Shown here: piece after piece, positions 61,915-64,000 of the stretch
How the letters are laid out: each line of letters opens with the position of its first letter
How positions within the stretch are numbered: the stretch's first letter is position 1
NCBI GenBank assembly: GCA_028820845.1
Contig: JAPPII010000124.1
Span: 122,093-186,092 of the forward strand
Source: Candidatus Poribacteria bacterium
Lineage (GTDB): Bacteria; Poribacteria; WGA-4E; WGA-3G
Direction of reading: 5' to 3'
DNA: 64,000 nt
Notes under the pieces: generated by a model
Told to the model about the DNA's origin: nothing
Databases searched by the model: none
The model's input: only the letters and a program-made list of their open reading frames with translations
Made by a program: the position numbers and the translations under genes

Positions 61915-64000
61915 ATGAAAAACTTAATGACACAGAAATTCATTTTCGGTCTACTGATGGCATGCGTGCTGGCGTCGGGTGTGCAGGGTGTTGCGGATGC
62001 GTTGACTTTTGGAACAACTCGGTCTGGGGATCTGCAAACAGCATCGCTTAACCAGCAGTTTACAATCAAGTTTTCCGTAACCCCTAAGGGAAACACTTCA
62101 ATTAGAAATGCCAATGGCGACCTTATTGATCAGAATGATGTCCTTATCAATAGTTCTGGATATTACATTAACGCGGATGGAGACTATCTTGATGGTCCTA
62201 ATGGTTCGGTTGTGACGAATTCGGCTGATAGAGTGAAAGCTGAGGATGCTGTACGCTATCATTACAATCAAGAGCAGGTTGACATTGCGGTCACCAATGC
62301 TAACATCATTAAGGTCGGAAGTTACGGTATTACACCTGCGGCTACGCACTCTCTGATGGAAACTGGTGAGCGTGAAGACAAACTTAGCAGCAGTATCACC
62401 TTGACCCTTGTTCGTACCGAGACCACTGGAGAAGAGGTTACAATCACGATATCAGATATGACCCCTCTGCCTGACTTACCCAATGGAACTGATGATCGCG
62501 CAACACCAAATCAGGTGTTCACAGTTTACGTAGTGCAAGAACGCGATGCAAGTCCAACTGGTCTTAGTCTTGGAGGTTTAGTCAGCGATCAAAACTACCA
62601 AACCGATCACAATGACTTTGCCGATCCGACAATTACGGTTTCAGGTGTGGCGGCGCATACCAGAGTTAAGTATGAGGTTATTGAAGGTTCTGGACGGCTT
62701 TATGTGCAGGAAGGAACTCGTATGGGTTCTGCTTCGCGTTCACTTTCGACCTCAAGTAGTGCTGTAGTCCATCTTGATATGGCTGGTACAACTAACAGAG
62801 TTAGAGCATCTATCGCCGGTGCTGTTCCCACGACAGGTATCTACATCTTTGGATATCCGACCGTGGCGATAGTCAGTGGTAATAATCAGGAAGGTGCTTT
62901 AGGCGGACGGCTTGAAAATCCGCTTGTTGTTAGGGTGACGGATGGAAAAGGTAGAAATATTTCCGGATTAGCGGCTGTATTTAGTTCCCCAGGAGGCGGC
63001 GTATTCTTTCCTGTCTCTGGCACAACTGTCTATACCTCTGATATTGCTGGTACAATGTTGGCGACGGGTTTTACTGCCAACACGGTAGTCGCTACATCAA
63101 CGCGCCCAGGATCGGGTGGTGCCATAGCCGTACAAACTAATTCGAGTGGTCAGGTGAGCACCTATTTTCAATTAGCTGCCACTGGTGCAAGCCAAGTTGT
63201 TAACGTCACTGCAGGCGGGAGTCCCCTCCTGAACCCCTTTAGACCTTCGGGCGAAACCGAATCGGGTATACCGAGTATAGAGATTGAGTCGGGTAGCGGT
63301 CAGCGTGCAGTCAATGGGAATGTTGAGGATCCGTTGGTTGTTGTTGTACGCAAGGGTGGACAGCGAGTTTCGGGTGAGACGGTTACGTTTACCACAGATA
63401 GGGGCGTTTTGTCAAATACTCCTAGGACTGGTGAAACTTCTGGATCAGGGCCCAACGTAACGGATATAACCGATGGACAGGGACGTGCCTCGGTTACGTA
63501 CTCTCTTGACTTTACAGGCCCTGTTCGAGTTGTCGCCAGTATCAGTGGTACTGATCCGGTTACGTATCGGCGAGAAGTAACCTTCGGTATCAACGGTGCT
63601 GGTAGCTCGAATAACCAACAACAGCAACAACAGCAACAACAGCAGCAAGAGCAACAACAATCCACCACCCCAACCCTCACACTCTCATCAACAACAATCT
63701 CAGGCGCAGCGGGGAGTTCGCAATCTGTCACGGCAACTGTCCAACGCGGCACGACCGCTGCACCGGGCATCGCGGTAACCTTCCAAGTCGGATCGCTTAC
63801 GCCTGTCGTGCTGTCAACGAATACGAGTGGACAGGCATCACACACCTTCACGCTCCCGAGTGCAGATACGACACTCAGTGTAAGCGCGAATGTGTTGGGC
63901 ACGCCTGTATCGGCATCTGCTACACTTGATGTCACTGGCACGACAGATACAACAGATACAACCGACGACACAACACCCGTCCAAGTGCCAACGGACATCC
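61915..64000 (+). CDS. Large Ig-like surface protein, 3'-truncated by the window
   Basis: The frame is open from ATG 61915 to the end of the window (about 695 residues). AGAAGGT precedes the ATG; an in-frame ATG at 61897 is possible. The signal peptide runs about to VQGVADA. The body has invasin/Big-like repeats: ENPLVVRVTDGKGRNISGLA (about residue 341), EDPLVVVVRKGGQRVSGETV (about residue 472) and a later related module after a poly-Gln linker (QQQQQQQQQQEQQQQ, about residue 568). A Thr/Asp-rich repeat (TTDTTDTTDDTTP) lies near the window end. It is likely an adhesin or surface stalk. Codon use after the linker shifts to more ACA/TCA codons. Confidence 0.85.
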   Translation, partial: MKNLMTQKFIFGLLMACVLASGVQGVADALTFGTTRSGDLQTASLNQQFTIKFSVTPKGNTSIRNANGDLIDQNDVLINSSGYYINADGDYLDGPNGSVVTNSADRVKAEDAVRYHYNQEQVDIAVTNANIIKVGSYGITPAATHSLMETGEREDKLSSSITLTLVRTETTGEEVTITISDMTPLPDLPNGTDDRATPNQVFTVYVVQERDASPTGLSLGGLVSDQNYQTDHNDFADPTITVSGVAAHTRVKYEVIEGSGRLYVQEGTRMGSASRSLSTSSSAVVHLDMAGTTNRVRASIAGAVPTTGIYIFGYPTVAIVSGNNQEGALGGRLENPLVVRVTDGKGRNISGLAAVFSSPGGGVFFPVSGTTVYTSDIAGTMLATGFTANTVVATSTRPGSGGAIAVQTNSSGQVSTYFQLAATGASQVVNVTAGGSPLLNPFRPSGETESGIPSIEIESGSGQRAVNGNVEDPLVVVVRKGGQRVSGETVTFTTDRGVLSNTPRTGETSGSGPNVTDITDGQGRASVTYSLDFTGPVRVVASISGTDPVTYRREVTFGINGAGSSNNQQQQQQQQQQQEQQQSTTPTLTLSSTTISGAAGSSQSVTATVQRGTTAAPGIAVTFQVGSLTPVVLSTNTSGQASHTFTLPSADTTLSVSANVLGTPVSASATLDVTGTTDTTDTTDDTTPVQVPTDI

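Noticed and set aside
63300..63998. 232-codon minus-strand frame
   Set aside because: It is antisense to the poly-Gln surface gene, whose frame is continuous with a signal peptide.
1..64000. CRISPR array or rRNA genes
   Set aside because: No regularly spaced direct repeats with unique spacers and no rRNA-like sequence were seen.

Overview
This 64 kb window comes from a bacterial chromosome of moderate G+C content with a double membrane: it encodes a FadL-type outer-membrane barrel, several lipoproteins and large secreted surface proteins. No rRNA is present, so the assignment is indirect. The mix of lamin-tail-domain and Ig-like surface proteins, a formylglycine-lacking sulfatase-fold enzyme, a SMP-30 lactonase, a glutaminyl-tRNA synthetase and many small interspersed palindromic repeats resembles Candidatus Poribacteria or a related uncultured lineage. 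That is an inference from gene content, not a phylogenetic result.

Layout. 1-8.6 kb: end of a membrane protein, a glmM-like phosphohexomutase, yvcK, then a glnS-gltX operon behind a near-consensus promoter and a DegT-family aminotransferase. 8.7-16.7 kb: a defence island containing a type III-like restriction-modification pair (mod at 9160, res at 14342) split by an OLD/DUF3696-type AAA ATPase, an unassigned partner protein and a small protein with an internal duplication. The internal genes have their own promoter. 16.7-21 kb: a MITE-like element, a candidate non-coding transcription unit, then three minus-strand genes (sulfatase-fold hydrolase, UbiA prenyltransferase, beta-helix protein). 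21-25.9 kb: ffh-rpsP-khpA-trmD-rplS-rnhB-yraN, a classic translation and secretion cluster lacking rimM. 25.9-28.4 kb (minus): a RelE/HigB-like toxin with its antitoxin, an unassigned acidic protein and a Ser/Arg-repeat membrane protein. 28.5-34.3 kb: tRNA-Arg(CCG), a small MITE, a SMP-30 lactonase, the dTMP/folate genes dut-thyA-folA with two unknown genes between thyA and folA, and nagA.

34.3-54.3 kb: the str, S10, spc and alpha ribosomal operons run without interruption from rpsL to rplQ, including fusA, tuf, secY and rpoA. rpmD, adk, map and infA are missing from their usual places. Palindromic repeats have been accommodated in at least seven intergenic gaps of this cluster, and S12 carries Asn at position 43, a substitution associated with streptomycin resistance in other bacteria. 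54.4-64 kb: an outer-membrane barrel, a Tyr-rich lipoprotein, a second toxin gene with an HTH-less partner, a long AT-rich leader region, a 935-residue lamin-tail protein and the start of a large Ig-like surface protein that runs off the window.

Two themes stand out beyond the housekeeping genes. One is the composite restriction-modification/ATPase locus, the best candidate for an undescribed system. The other is the density of short inverted-repeat elements, several of which form hairpins immediately ahead of start codons and may influence translation.
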